64,000 bases of DNA, from the NCBI GenBank assembly GCA_027605045.1, contig JAQFWX010000014.1, forward strand, positions 1,113,391-1,177,390. Reading direction: 5' to 3'. Positions within the stretch are counted from its first letter, which is position 1; each line of letters starts with the position of its first letter. Of this stretch, positions 49,401-61,159 are shown piece by piece. Source of the DNA: Phallus indusiatus. Its lineage: Eukaryota > Basidiomycota > Agaricomycetes > Phallales > Phallaceae. The position numbers were made by a program, and so were the translations under genes. The notes beneath the pieces are model-generated. The model worked only from the letters and a program-made list of their open reading frames with translations. It made no database searches and was not told the origin of the DNA.

Positions 49401-51145
49401 CTATACTAAAATCGACCCAGTTTCCGAACATTCAGCTTCGACCTCGGGAAGATCGTTATCACCTCCTTCGAGGACCATCACATCGACGTTTTCATAATCG
49501 CTCATTTCCACCATAATGGATTGATGTATATAATCCGCCATGCTCTCAAATGAAATGGTCGGTAATGTTATACTTGAAGCTTGAATTACTGCCATGTTTC
49601 GCTGACGAAGTTCCAAAGTGAAACCGGAAATTAAAATGGCGGATAAACTTGATCAGACAGTGAGCGTAATGACCTCGGGACGGTAAAGGCAAACCACACC
49701 TAGTCTCTAAACTGCCTAAAATAGCGACTACAACCTATATGAATCTGAGTTAGAAACTGCATCGGCATATGTGTCATTCTGAACAGAGCGCATTTACGAT
49801 ATTACACTTGGTCTACCAAAAAAAAATAATCAAGCTCCAGAAAACATGATCAGAAAAGTTGTCTTAGATCTCACCAGGTCAAGTATTAGAAGAGCACTGT
49901 CCAAAATAACTATAGCGCTTTCTAAATATCAGAGATTGGTAGAAGAATTAACTCTTGTTTGAACCTACCCAAACCGTGATACAGCTTTAATTACCTATCA
50001 GAAGCAGTTTTGTTAGGGACATAATCAAAGCCTACTTTGTTTGAGTAATACTGAAACAATGCCATTATGATTTCTGATTCCAATTTCACCCTTCGACTTC
50101 CATGTACCCCAAACCTTCCATAAACTAACAAAAAAGACAAGTATGTCTATTGAAAGATAGAGAATATTTGAGATTGTGCCTGTCAGGAGAGAAACGGCTG
50201 AATTATATCACGATCCTTAGAATTATCATTACGATTCAGAGGTACACTTCTAAACCTACGTGAAATGCTATAGAACCATTTTAAGATCAAATCATAGTTT
50301 AACATAGCCTGAAACTTATCACAAACCCGATTTGACCGTTAACGCAGACATTAGTCCCTACCATGCCTACAACAAAAGTCAAATATGCTACGTTTCCCAT
50401 TGTACTGATAATTTTTACCATAAAGGCGGGTGATAAGCCCTCCCATGAGGAAAAAGGTTAAGATTCCAAATATGACTTTGTTCTCCCCAGATAATGCGTA
50501 CACTCGAATGATCAATATACCTAATAATTATGCGTGTATTTAAAACCATTCCTAAAATGCGTAAAACATGTTTTACACTCACATACGGCACCAATAGTCG
50601 TCGCAGATATTGCAACACTTTCTAGGATATTCAGGAGATTACAAAAGCTTTCTCTCCTTTTGAGTTTCCCATTTTTTTGTGGTAACGATGTCTTACCTCG
50701 CCTGCATCAATAAGCACTTGTGTAGATTATCTGAAAACGGCTCAAAATTGTTCGGCTTACTGGCAAAAAAAACACCCAAAGGACAATTCCTTGACTGACT
50801 AACACTCCATACCTCGTAAAAGCGTAAAGTAGAGTTAGAATGCTGAAGGGTTTGGATGATAGCCACATATACATTGCTTCTCGTGACATATCTAGCACCG
50901 TATTATAGAGAGCAAGTGCTAAGATATTACTTTTGTCATTGAACTAGCGTATCAGATAGTATAAAATAACGCACTGAAGCTACTGGCACAGACGAGACTG
51001 AAAACGTATCTAGTATATGATTATCAGATGAACACCTAATATTCGAGATAATAACCCACCCTAAATACAGTTCTTGGATTAGTTGTGAAGGGACCGCACT
51101 ACCAGTAGTGGAGGTGGCATTGATAGCACTGTTGTTATGATTCAT
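49401..51145 (-). CDS. DUF6533-type seven-helix membrane protein, copy 2
   Basis: Paralogue of the gene at 41822, in opposite orientation. ATG 51145 opens MNHNNSAINATSTTG. The signature reads ALALYNTVLDMSREAMYMWL, then LTLLYAFTRYGVLVSQG. Another helix exon reads LIIRVYALSGENKVIFGILT followed by FFLMGGLITRLYG. The last exon reads ILISGFTLELRQRNMAVIQ and a tail with VTLPTI-like SITLPTISFE and MADYIHQSIMVEMSDYENV, closely matching copy 1. Introns sit at matching places. No break was seen in the exons examined. The long upstream frame to 51472 is probably not translated. Confidence 0.68.
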
Positions 51146-52368
51146 TTTCAGAATGATGGGTCGGAGTGCGAACACAATTATGAATGAGGGTAAAATGGAA
51201 CCAGTAACTTGAGAGGCAAACAGGAAGGGTGATGCGTTAAATAGTAATTGGAGTAAGCCTTGAAAGCTGCTGAGTATTCTAATCATCATTTTCATTTGAT
51301 CACATGACAAGGCTGTGAAAGACTTTCTCCCTTGATTGAACTTATCTCGCTTTAGCCTTTGTGCCTTTGTATAGCGGCCGCGGATCAGTGATCTGGGTTC
51401 GGCTCTGAAGCACATTCCCCCATCATGAAACCTCCGGGGCGCTCTGGAAGTTTCAAGATGGATGTGCTTCAAAGCCGACAGGTCATTGATTACAAAGTTT
51501 CAGCGGCTGCATAAAAATTGAGCTATAGGTTTGATTTAATCGAAGTATACTGTGGTCTTTACGATAGATGATCACGGTAGTTATAGCAAAATGCAGTGCC
51601 TGACCCAGACGATTCAACATCAACATTCCCTTCCAATTAATTTTATACACGGAAAAATCTTATCAGCGTATGAAACTATAGCAATGGTGGGATATATATG
51701 TGTACAATCACGATAAACGAAGGTGCACATATCGGGTCGGATAGTTCAAGTAAAAGCGCTTTTCCAAGTTTGTAAAATTGATGGGACTTTTAGACAACTT
51801 AAACGATATCAGCTGATCTGAGTTGTGTTTTGCATGAGCATCGTGGGATTCAGGGGAAGTGATGTGATTGTATTTACTTACTATTTCAATTTATTTTGTC
51901 AAAGTCGTATCTTTGCGCCCAGCCCTAGAAGCTATGCATTTTCTTTGTTTTTTTTTACTGTTTGCCGGTCAGTTGGTTGTTAAAGTTCGTTTCTCAAAAG
52001 TGATCTGGTTGCCTTCCTTGTGTTCAATTTTCTACCGTCAACCACTTTCCAATGGTGGATCGACTGTTCTCAGTTTTCGTTACCAGGATGATGTAAAACG
52101 TTACCTATGTTTTGTTTCATCTTGTCAGCTCTTGTAAATAATTGGGTGCACAGAATGTTACCTGAAATTTTTGGAAGCCGATGGGTGCTTTTACGATGGT
52201 TTCGGGATTGATTCTCAGGAGATAACTGAAAATTGATGGAACTGAGAAGCTACTGCGCACCGCGGCCGTTTTTAGCATTGAAAGTTTATTAATGTTCATT
52301 CATCAGTCAGGATTGCGCCACTGCGTGAATGGGACAGCCTATACAAAATAAAGAAGGTCCGCGTAAGA
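51146..52368. other. Spacer upstream of DUF6533 copy 2
   Basis: No supported gene. The left end holds that gene's promoter. A plus-strand frame at 51868-52137 is hydrophobic but has no family features. Confidence 0.4.
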
Positions 52369-52946
52369 CTAACTTCCCGTCTCACCTTGACCACTAACTA
52401 GCATTCCGAGATCGGATTCTGTTCTTGGTGCTAGCCGACAAACGTCGTCGTTACGCTTCGACAAACACCTTTTGGGTTCAATGATGCGGTTGAATGGATC
52501 CGCTGTAATGATGAAAGTATTTGAGAAACATTCGATAAGTAATTCCTGCGCCGAGTGACATCTGGATAGGGGTGCTTTGGCATCTATCATGATTCAAATG
52601 GATGTTGTTCCAAAAAAGACTCCCAGCTGTTCCCTGTAGATAAAACATCATCGATTCATTCCGTCATCTGTGCCAAAGTCTTGACGATGACACCCTTCCC
52701 GTGTGTCCGGTCACGCTGAACTTTCGAGCTGAGATCTCTCACCTCTGAGGATAAACTATCATCGAGAAGCTTGCTGATGGACTTGCGAGATGGACAGCCT
52801 TTAATCGGCGGACAGTGTCGTTTTGATTTTAGTGAACCTGAACATGCCAGGTGTGAAATTTCGGCTGAACCAATCCTTTTCTGATCATAATATAAGTGTG
52901 TTGAGTAACATATGTGGATTGTTAAAATCCGCCGTTCGACAACCAT
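52323..52946 (-). other. Unidentified minus-strand coding-like segments
   Basis: Two open stretches, 52946-52656 (CPPIKGCPSRKSISKLLDD, then VQRDRTHGKGVIVKTLAQ) and 52590-52369, are separated by stops. The second starts at ATG 52590 (MIDAKAPLSRCHSAQELLIE) and with a short intron would end near 52323, giving about 78 residues. Composition is coding-like, but I recognise nothing and see no second copy in the window. It could be a small gene or a remnant. Confidence 0.25.
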
Positions 52947-53480
52947 TTCCTCTGACTTGTGATGAAAGTTCGCTGTAGATGAGGACGGCTAATACGCTTT
53001 GCGACCTCATTGTTTTCGTATCATGATCTTATCTGCTCTGAGTACGGGGTCCCAAAGACACCTTATTGTCATTCATCGGTGTACCACGATCGCTTCCTTT
53101 TCTTTTCTTGCAGTGCGCAGGTGCTAATATTGCATTTCATCATAATACGTGTGTAGCTTATGACATTGAATTTGGGTGAGAGAGAGAGAGAGAATGTCTA
53201 ATTGAGATATCCGAGGTCTTTATTCCATCTGTTTTTGAATTAGAAATGACACTGACATCTGAACATTATTGGTCGCACGGTCCTCCGATTTTAATTGGGG
53301 TGAAGGCAACAGACCGTAGACGTCACTCGTTTCAGGATCACGAACGCGTATGAGCTTTAATTATCAGCATGACCGTAATTTGGGATATCCCACCATGTAA
53401 GGCTGACAGAACTGAAGACGACACACTGTATCACTGAAAGGGGCCGAACACGGGGGACTGTCGCACTTGACACATGGAAA
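52947..53480. other. Spacer with a GA microsatellite
   Basis: No gene seen. A short gagaga run lies at about 53177-53192. Confidence 0.4.
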
Positions 53481-53499
53481 GTTTTCCGGACCATAAAAT

Positions 53500-54640
53500 A
53501 AAAGCCAACAATGACAGCGACGGTTGATGTTCTGGCTGAAAGTAACGTAGGCGTGAACGATGCGGGATTCCCAAGATCAGTTTTCGACCGTCGACGTGCC
53601 CAGAACAATCAAATGGCCGGACGTATCACTGAATTCCAAACCAACCTTCGCTCAGCAGAATAAATTATAATGGTAATAAACTTGGGCAGCATCGTGGAGG
53701 TTCGAGATTAAACGGCTAATCCGATTTTTCGCTTTACTAAATTTATCAGGTTCTGACCTCTTGAAAGTTGACACCAACAACGAATATCGTCAACAGCCTG
53801 AGCCATAGCAGTATTGTACCCTTCGCAATATATGAGACAAGGCCAGCAAGGGAATTACGGAGAGTATAACAGAGGAGGGGGGTAAAGGTCGAAGGGACAA
53901 ATGGCAATTTTGTTTGAGTGCCATGTTTGATAAATCAAAATTCGTATCAAAGTCCTATACATAAATAATACTCACTCTTGTCGAATTGACGCTTCTTGCG
54001 AATTGAGCAGGGAGGAAATGTTTGAAAGCGTTATTGGATCCAGTCTTCCCCTTTCGTCTGTCCCTTGATTAAACCGGAGCCCAGGAATCGAATAAGTAAT
54101 AAAAGAGACATCAAATGTACCGTTGGTGGTCGCTGCAACTTGAAACAATGTTTAAGACCGACAAACATGCCATGGATGGCAAATTCGCAATCATTGATCC
54201 TCGTCGATATCGATCATCGACTGATATTGATGGTTTGGACGAAAGTGGGAGAGATCACGCCTACATATTATGATCATACTTTGAGCTATCGATCTATTCG
54301 GAACAAGATACACAACTTATGTTCGTCCGCAGAGTCAAAGAGTTGAAATGAAGATCGTCTAAGCACGATGGAGTGGCATAAATTTTATTTGATTGTCAAG
54401 AATACGAACTATGATGAGCCATGCACAAAAGACGATACTACTCAGTGCACTGCTACATATCCGATCTTTGGACCATCATTGCTATGAGATTAACACAGCT
54501 TTGGATTCAACTTTTGGCACTCGGCGATGGGCGTCCCCGATCCAGGGGTTTAATCTGGGTCAAAGCGTCAATATAATGGATGACCCGAACGTTCCAGCGT
54601 ATACATATATGACTAGTTATTTTTAACTTCACAAATCTCA
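53500..54640 (+). pseudogene. NLR-type (NACHT ATPase) remnant, copy 2
   Basis: Left part (53500-53630) matches 62190-62320 closely (shared gtgcccacgacaatcaaatgg-like and actgaattccaaaccaacc blocks). Around 54215-54245 the plus strand reads DIDGLDESGRD, which fits the Walker B consensus of NACHT/STAND ATPases (four hydrophobics, D-[GA]-L-D-E). Downstream blocks match 62.6-62.9 kb. Stops and frameshifts break the frame, no Walker A is visible, and the repeat domain is missing. Confidence 0.5.
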
Positions 54641-54810
54641 ATTTTGCATTGCGTGAGAAGATGTACCCTGATGTGCCAAGTAGTATTATTTATAGCGCAA
54701 ATCAATTTAGCTGAACAAATACTTTGTATTGAGAGTTCGTAACTCGAATGCTTATAGCCAAGTAGCAATAACATCTTATTATTAATCTAATCTGACAGAA
54801 AGGATCAACA

Positions 54811-56160
54811 TCATTCGAATATCAGTCCCAAGCTTCCAATTGTTTCAATGTTGAAATTTGAGTTGTAGTCCCCACTTGAATTATCGTTGTTCACAGGTTG
54901 GTCGGCTAAAAAGCCTTGATGTATGCCGTGATCACTCGCTGAATCGGAGCTGGAGTCGTGTTGGGGAATATGATTGTTGCTGCTGAGAAGAGGAAGCGGG
55001 ATGGTCGGAATTAAAGGTGTAGGAGGCACGGGAAATTCGTTGTCATTGCCAACAGATGTTACCTCGGAGTTTGTGTCTTCCGGTGCGATGCTGAACTCTG
55101 TTGCAGATACCGCGTCGGACGATTCATTGTCTGTTTCAGAACTAGCGTTGGCATCGTTGATAGAAGCATCTGAGTCGAACAAAGAGTATGGTGGGAGATG
55201 ATTTCCAGGGTAAGGAGCCTGAGGGAGAGGTGGAAGTTCGATAGACGCTGTTGAGACTCGTGATCTAAAAACGACTTGAGGATATGGAATTTAATATCAG
55301 AGCGAAAAGTACCTTTCGGGATCAAGCCGTGTTGGTGTATTTATCACTGAAGGGTTGGTTCGCCGTTGGCCTCCGTAGTAATTTTTAATCCACCGATTCA
55401 TATTTCTTCTGCCTAGGCAGAGAAAAAGGCCGAAGGAAAGACAGAATACCACTTGTTCAACGAACGTCGGTTAATGAACATAAAGAGTGGCTGTCGGTGC
55501 TCTCACCTATTGCAGCAACAACAGCTCCGGCGACGCATACACCTTTGCATATGAACAATGTCGTACCATTGGGAATTGTCGTCCCCTGATAGTTGTTTCT
55601 ATAAACGATAATATGAAGGTTGGAAGGGGGAAAGAAATTAAAGCTTCCGTTGGCGTTGGATAAGTTGGGGGTAGTAGAGCCAGAAACCTGAGATTGTGTC
55701 CGAGTGGCAAAGGATGTAGGACCTCCGGCATCAATCATGATGTCGAGACTCTGAAGGATCAATGGACTTTTCTGGGGATATTCCAAGTTGAATTGTCCTG
55801 CATCCAATTTGATTCAACTTCAATGTCTCCCCAGCTTGACATCACACATACCGATGTAGCTTGATACAGAAGATCCACGTGTAGAGTTTCCTGCGTGACC
55901 TTGTGAGACCGGCGACATTTACGTAGAATATATAGAACTTGAGTTTCAGTATCCGGGAGGAGTGTGTCTGAAGTGCCGATATTTTAAACTTGAAAGAGTT
56001 GTGACTCTTATACACATCGAATGTAGGACTAATCTCGATCTACCCAACTACCCACCCATCGAATGTCAATATTCTAAATTGGGACATACCTCAACATGAT
56101 GTGTGCCCTGATATAATCGGATGATTCGGTATCCACAAATTTATCATCTATTTTTATACG
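54811..56160 (-). CDS. SLGLI-family membrane protein, minus copy 2
   Basis: Exons 55264-54811 (tail) and about 55460-55313 (helix and basic part) are clear and in frame. Upstream, 55807-about 55507 codes the ectodomain end (DAGGPTSFATRTQSQ, NANGSFNFFPPSN, YQGTTIPNGTTLFICKGVC). Near 56150 HWRIKIDDKFVDTESSDYIR matches the N-terminal block of minus copy 1. The helix reads AVVAAI-VVFCLSFGLFLCL, followed by GRRNMNRW and GGQRRTNPSVI. The tail has PPTPLIPTIPLPLLS and ends IGSLGLIFE. Part of the ectodomain between 55.82 and 56.08 kb shows stops in the matching frame, so the N-terminal half may be damaged or differently spliced. Confidence 0.58.
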
Positions 56161-58814
56161 CCAATGGATAAAAGGCAAATATTTTAAAAATCACCAAGTT
56201 TTGTCCGTGGCTGTGCGTACGCGATCTTCGAAAAGACAAACAATGTCAATACCTGACTAGCGCCAAGAGATAAACTATCCAATCTGAACTGGCGCTAGAC
56301 TTCATGGGCGGGATAATAACTGTGAAAACAGCTATTTCAACTAATTTTTTAGAACAAGGAAATGTACTTTATTAAATAAAAGATGAATGCTGTTGCTGCT
56401 GAAGTTGATGGTGGGGTCTGGAATCCAATCATAGGGACGTGAGACCTAAATGAATGGAAGATCTGGTATGGAAAAGCTGTGCGATAATTGATATACGGCG
56501 TTTAAAAACGGTATTGGTGCACCATCGACATTGGCGGATCGGGAATCGTGACTTGGCACTTAAACGTTATAACGTTACGGAGGTGGCACGACAGATAATG
56601 TTACGGGTTAGTTTGTCTTAATGCTGAATGGCCCATATGAAGATTTGATCAACGGCATCGACTGTGATGAGATCATCAATAAAAATGTCGAACAAACTAT
56701 TACAAAGGAGACTTACAGATTCCAGAATAGGCAAGCCGGCAGCTCCTTTCGATGCTTCGCTCACGGATACATACAGTACCCACCAAGCCCTTGATTCCCT
56801 CTCAAAGATCTTCTATCCACCGGTGACAATGCTTCCTGTTTGTCGATGCAACATCAGAGTGGGAATCATCAACTTGAAGACAGATACCTCGCATTCTTGC
56901 ATTTCAATACTCTAGGCTCGCTTTGCAATCAACCTATCTGTACAGCGCATAGTGACAACCGGAATGAATTCAACACACGTGAATTCAACACACCAGAGGG
57001 TTTGATCTGCTGCACATGACATTAATTAACACACCCAAAAAAAACTAATGAGGTAGGTTCTGTCTGTTTGTGCCGTTTGGCCGCTGTTGAGCTGGGAGCG
57101 TAATTGGCCAGTTTTATAAAGCAACTGCGTAGATATGAATCAAGACTGGTCCATTTTGATTGTGGAAAAAAGGTTAATCAGCCATTACCCTTAGGTATTT
57201 TGAAAAGGCTGGAATCGTACAATCTCCGTTCTGAACCCGGGAATATCTAACACAAAGGATAAAATAGATCAATCAAGATATACTGATGCGATAAGGTTAC
57301 CTATGTTTACCCAAAGCAAAATAAACAACGTCACATCTTTATTTGGGTCGACGTAACTATTGGTACCTTGATGTTGAGTCATTGCCAGACAGGCCCCGTC
57401 GTCCGAGCTGAGCAGGTGATACGGAGAACCAAAATGGAATCCCGGCAACTACGAGAGTTGTCTTTGGTTCCTTCGTTGTAATACTTAATAAGATTTTGAC
57501 AGAACCTCACGGGCACCGAGGCTAGTGCCAGTCTACACTCTGGGTTATGGGTGTTTACATAGTCGGAAAGTCATTTTTGGCGCCCAGTGCCGGCCAGTGA
57601 TTGCGCGTCCAGCTGTTTTTGACCAAGGAAATCCACTGCTCTCAATTCGGCGACCAGCAAGCTTGGGATTTCATCCAACCATATTTCAGTACGAATTATA
57701 ATTCGTTACTAGAAACTATTCAAGTATTTTTAGGGGTCAGAAGTTAGAACGAGTGTACACCACTGAAAAGTCAGGGCGATCTGGCCATCCGGTGTCATTT
57801 ATTTCATTTTTTTAGGCTTTTCTTTTGTTAATGGTTGGTCAAAAGACCTCAATGGCAGCTCAATAGCAGCAGCTAAGAGCTTAGAGACTTGGAGCATCCC
57901 ATCGTGTAATGGTTCAGCTTTAACGTTCGCGTTCAATGATCATGACTCCGATTACTCATTTTGGCTCTCCTAGCTCGTTGCGTCTTACACCGATCATGCC
58001 TCGAAACCAGCACCGACAAAGATGCGCATCTGAATCACTCCAGTCAGATTCTCGCTTTATTTGTGTCAGAGTCGGTGAAGGATCGGCTCGGTTGGCCAGA
58101 TCTACTACTAGTAGGACGTTCACCGTACCAATGATTTATCATTTCGCCCTGACTGCGACTCTTCACGTGCTTTTCGCTAATCGTTAATGAGCTTCCTATT
58201 TTCCAAAAAGGATTACCCTCTATCACAGGTGCCGGTGATCGACGCGGGAAAGCAAGGGGCTGATGTAGATACTACTGCTTGATGATTACTGCTACTAGGC
58301 CAACCATTGTGACCGTCGGAAGCTGGGCTCATGATATACACGCATTTTAGGCACCAATAAAGATTTTTCCCATCTCCTTCCCGAAATAGACCATAGAGAA
58401 AGATTTATTGGCCGACGGCTTATCCTTGATTTAGGTGCAACAGTCCATAGATGCCAAAATGATTCGCTGTGTTACTGTCTAGCCTATATTCCCCGTCCAG
58501 ACCGAGACATAGTATATCAACGGTTTTTTGTACGCTGGTAATACAGACCTTGAAAGCTCAAAAAGTATAACAATGACGTCTATCAGTGAGTACATATACG
58601 CGAAAATAGAATAAGTTTTTGAGACACTCCATAGCGATAAAAGAGAAGTATTTTAGAACAAGGAATTGGTCTTACTTGGCTCTAATTTGTGCGTTTTGTC
58701 TAGATTATCACATCTTGGTACATGTTATCTCACTGCGTAATCCCAGGTTGATGTGCTCTTGCACGAGACTGTCTTATTAGCATGTTGCGGTAAGTTCTCA
58801 TTTGACTCAAACTA
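56161..58814. repeat. Long non-coding spacer of unit 2
   Basis: Second copy of the spacer at 36.8-40.5 kb, shorter and diverged. No frame is kept. Minor short frames, such as 57936-58187, correspond to non-open sequence in unit 1. Confidence 0.5.
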
Positions 58815-59102
58815 TTATCTCATGAGAATAAGTTCAGAGACCATCAAAAGAGCAGAACACGGCTTCCAAAGAATTTGGGAATCATCTCGTACACCAGCGT
58901 AGTTACCCTCAAGAGCGGAGACAGCAAAAATGGCGAGGGTAATAATAACCATCCCGCTCACCTTTGAAAGTATGTAAAGCCGGGGAACTGAGCACGGATA
59001 TAATCGGAGGCCAGAGGTCTTTTCGACCATATTCCACATGATGGATACATATGTAGCTATCGACGGTGCAGGAAACAGCCAAAAAAAACTACACAACGGC
59101 AA
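58815..59102 (-). pseudogene. DUF6533-like membrane protein remnant
   Basis: Minus-strand frame with helices ATYVSIMWNM and SGMVIITLAIFAVSALEG and then PCSALLMVSELILM. It corresponds to 40560-40800 in unit 1. I read it as one or two transmembrane exons of a lost seven-helix gene. Confidence 0.45.
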
Positions 59103-59129
59103 TGCAGATCATCTCAGGCCCTACGCTTT

Positions 59130-59400
59130 AATAATGGGAAGCTCACCCAGGAAGATAGATTGTGCAGTGACCTGGGCAACATACAAAATGCTCCACTCCT
59201 TTATATTATATTGGTTCTCAAGGTTAGTGTTAAATATATACCGTGATTTCGAACGCCATATTTACGATCAATAAGTATATTAATTTTTCGCGTGTACACG
59301 TTGTGTCAAGGGAACGAGGTTACAGCGCCCTGGGGCTAGCTGGGGCTTAGCCTTATTTTTCGTGGGAGGGCTTATCACAAACCTTTTGGTAAGATCGGTA
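59130..59400 (+). pseudogene. DUF6533 gene remnant (matches 42270-42540)
   Basis: The sequence from gggaagct through the tgcactaacctgggcaac-like block to cgtgggaggg matches the second and third helix region of the gene at 41822, but with stops and a duplicated ctggggcta stretch at about 59327-59345. The rest of the gene is gone, so unit 2 has lost its right-hand DUF6533 gene. Confidence 0.55.
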
Positions 59401-59500
59401 AGGATCGTTATTACGAGCATTTTTGGTAAGGAAGATAATGATCGTTATTACGAGCATTTTTGGTAAGGAAGCTAATGATCGTTAGGAAGCTAAGGATCGT
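59388..59500. repeat. Short tandem repeat of about 38 bp at the unit 2/3 junction
   Basis: Two near-identical copies of a unit containing gatcgttattacgagcattt, followed by shorter partial copies of taaggatcgt. It lies exactly where unit 2 ends and unit 3 begins. Confidence 0.75.
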
Positions 59501-60033
59501 TGATGCACTTATGGAAATATTGACATGCCAATTGAATAGCCACGCGCGTCAACTATATTGGACACAGGCAAAAGGTATTGTTTATTTGTGTTCGCATTTT
59601 CCGAGTGCTTATGTCCTCAGACCTAAGAACCGGGTTCGCGTTGAACAAAGAAGCGAATTGGACTATTGGATAGCGAGGTCCAGCCAGTGGCAGAGGGAGC
59701 AGGTATGTATGATGCGCTGATTCCAGAACAAGCCGCGGGTCCGGTGCCAGATCCATTATTTCGCAGAACAAAGGCTTCTGGGAAATTATTGAGATTTGTT
59801 TTTGAACGGAAAAAGGTCCAATAGAACACTTTGTGGGCTCGGTAATGGTGAGAACAACCGGTGGTAGATCAAATTCTCTTGATATATTTTTTTTAAAAAA
59901 AGAAGCACAGATCTAGAAGCACATTTTTTCATCAGGTCTATTCTGCTATTCTGCCTACTTCCACCAATGAGACTGCTCAAAGGCTAAAAAAGCTATGCTC
60001 CGTTTTTGTATCAGGAACATGCAACTGACTTCA

Positions 60034-60149
60034 CGCCAAGATAAAAACTCATTGACCGTTTTCAATCCCTATTCCACAAAGCTTCACCGAATATCTCGCC
60101 TGTCCTCTTCCAACATACATTCTATTTGCAACAACCTGATACCTGCTAG
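60034..60149 (+). promoter_or_regulatory. Conserved upstream region of plus-strand SLGLI gene 3
   Basis: Matches 32101-32216 almost throughout, including acgcca-x-gataaaaactca and the caaagcttcacc block. Confidence 0.45.
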
Positions 60150-61159
60150 ATGACACCTACAGCTATCGACCGCGGTAGGTGACGTCATGTCAGGAAGACA
60201 TCAAAGCTGACATGCGTCGGGCTTCAGAGGCATCCAATGCGAGGTCTAATCCAGCAAGCGTAGGCGCTGTTCACAGCATTTACCCTATCTCGGGATCTGC
60301 TGTTAATCTTACAGCTCTCGCCACCCCTACTTTGGCAATCAGTGTCAGTACACTTATTTTTCTCTCATCGCAGTATTCGCTCACGTTGTCATTTATTGGC
60401 AGACGACGTTTAGTCCGAGCGGGTCGGCTGTGGCACAGTGCGACGGTGTATGCCTAGGTATCGTTGTTGCTACACTAGGTGAGGACCTTGACGAGCAATG
60501 AGTATTTCTCCATTCATGAAGCATTTCTTAACAGCAATATGTATTGGACTTTTACTTTCTTTAGCCTTGACCTACAGAAGGAACCAGGGAAGGTGGTTTA
60601 TAAAATACAGTCACCGACACAACAATTCCTCAGCGGTGGCAACCGGTGTAACAAGCCTCAATACCAGGAGGTTAGCTTCAGTCTTGTTTCTTCTAAGATC
60701 TCTCTGGTTATGAGTTTTCCTAGATCACAGACGTCAGGTTCTTATGAGCTGCCAGTCATTGCTCCTCACCCTGAAGACACTCCCCTACCGTCATGCAACA
60801 TCACTCACGACCTTTCTTTCGTCAATGCGACTCCCGATGATCAGACGTCTATCGTTACCTTTACGAACTCCAGCCTTGAATCAGTATCAACCTTAGTAAC
60901 TTCTCTGAACTTAACCAGCACTGGTGAACTGTTCATACCTCCTGCGCCTGTTATCTCGACCATTCCACTCCCTCCTTCGGATGACGAATACGATAATCTT
61001 CCGCAATACAACCCAATTCCTTACAATTATGAAAATCATACCAGCATACAGCCCTGGAGTGCACCGGTTGTTGTAGCACGAAGCAATGAGAACGAAATTG
61101 ACGATAGATTGAATTCAAACATTGAAGCGACTGGAAGCTTGGGACTGAGTTTGTGGTGA
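60150..61159 (+). CDS. SLGLI-family single-pass membrane protein, plus copy 3
   Basis: Five exons (60150-60174, 60228-60343, 60403-60478, 60535-60670, 60724-61159) give 262 residues, frame kept. Features: TTFSPSGSAVAQCDGVC, the split helix GIVVATLAICIGLLLSLALT, YRRNQGRW, SHRHNNSSAV (a change from R-R-T-N), SGSYELPVIAPHPEDT, PPAPVISTIPLPPSDDEYD, and the end TGSLGLSLW (S in place of the usual I). It is the closest relative of plus copy 1. Function unknown. Confidence 0.75.

Larger units (their letters stand above)
43860..59400. repeat. Segmental repeat unit 2 (about 15.5 kb)
   Basis: Same order of elements as unit 1. It differs in that the RPC9 gene and a second, minus-strand DUF6533 gene lie between its SLGLI plus gene and its NLR remnant, in lacking the TIR and LTR-like insertions, and in having only remnants of DUF6533 at its right end. 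Confidence 0.65.

Noticed and set aside
51146..51472. N-terminal extension of DUF6533 copy 2 to 51472
   Set aside because: Starts at TTG or later ATGs with charged sequence; copy 1 has no counterpart, and 51145 aligns with the copy 1 start.
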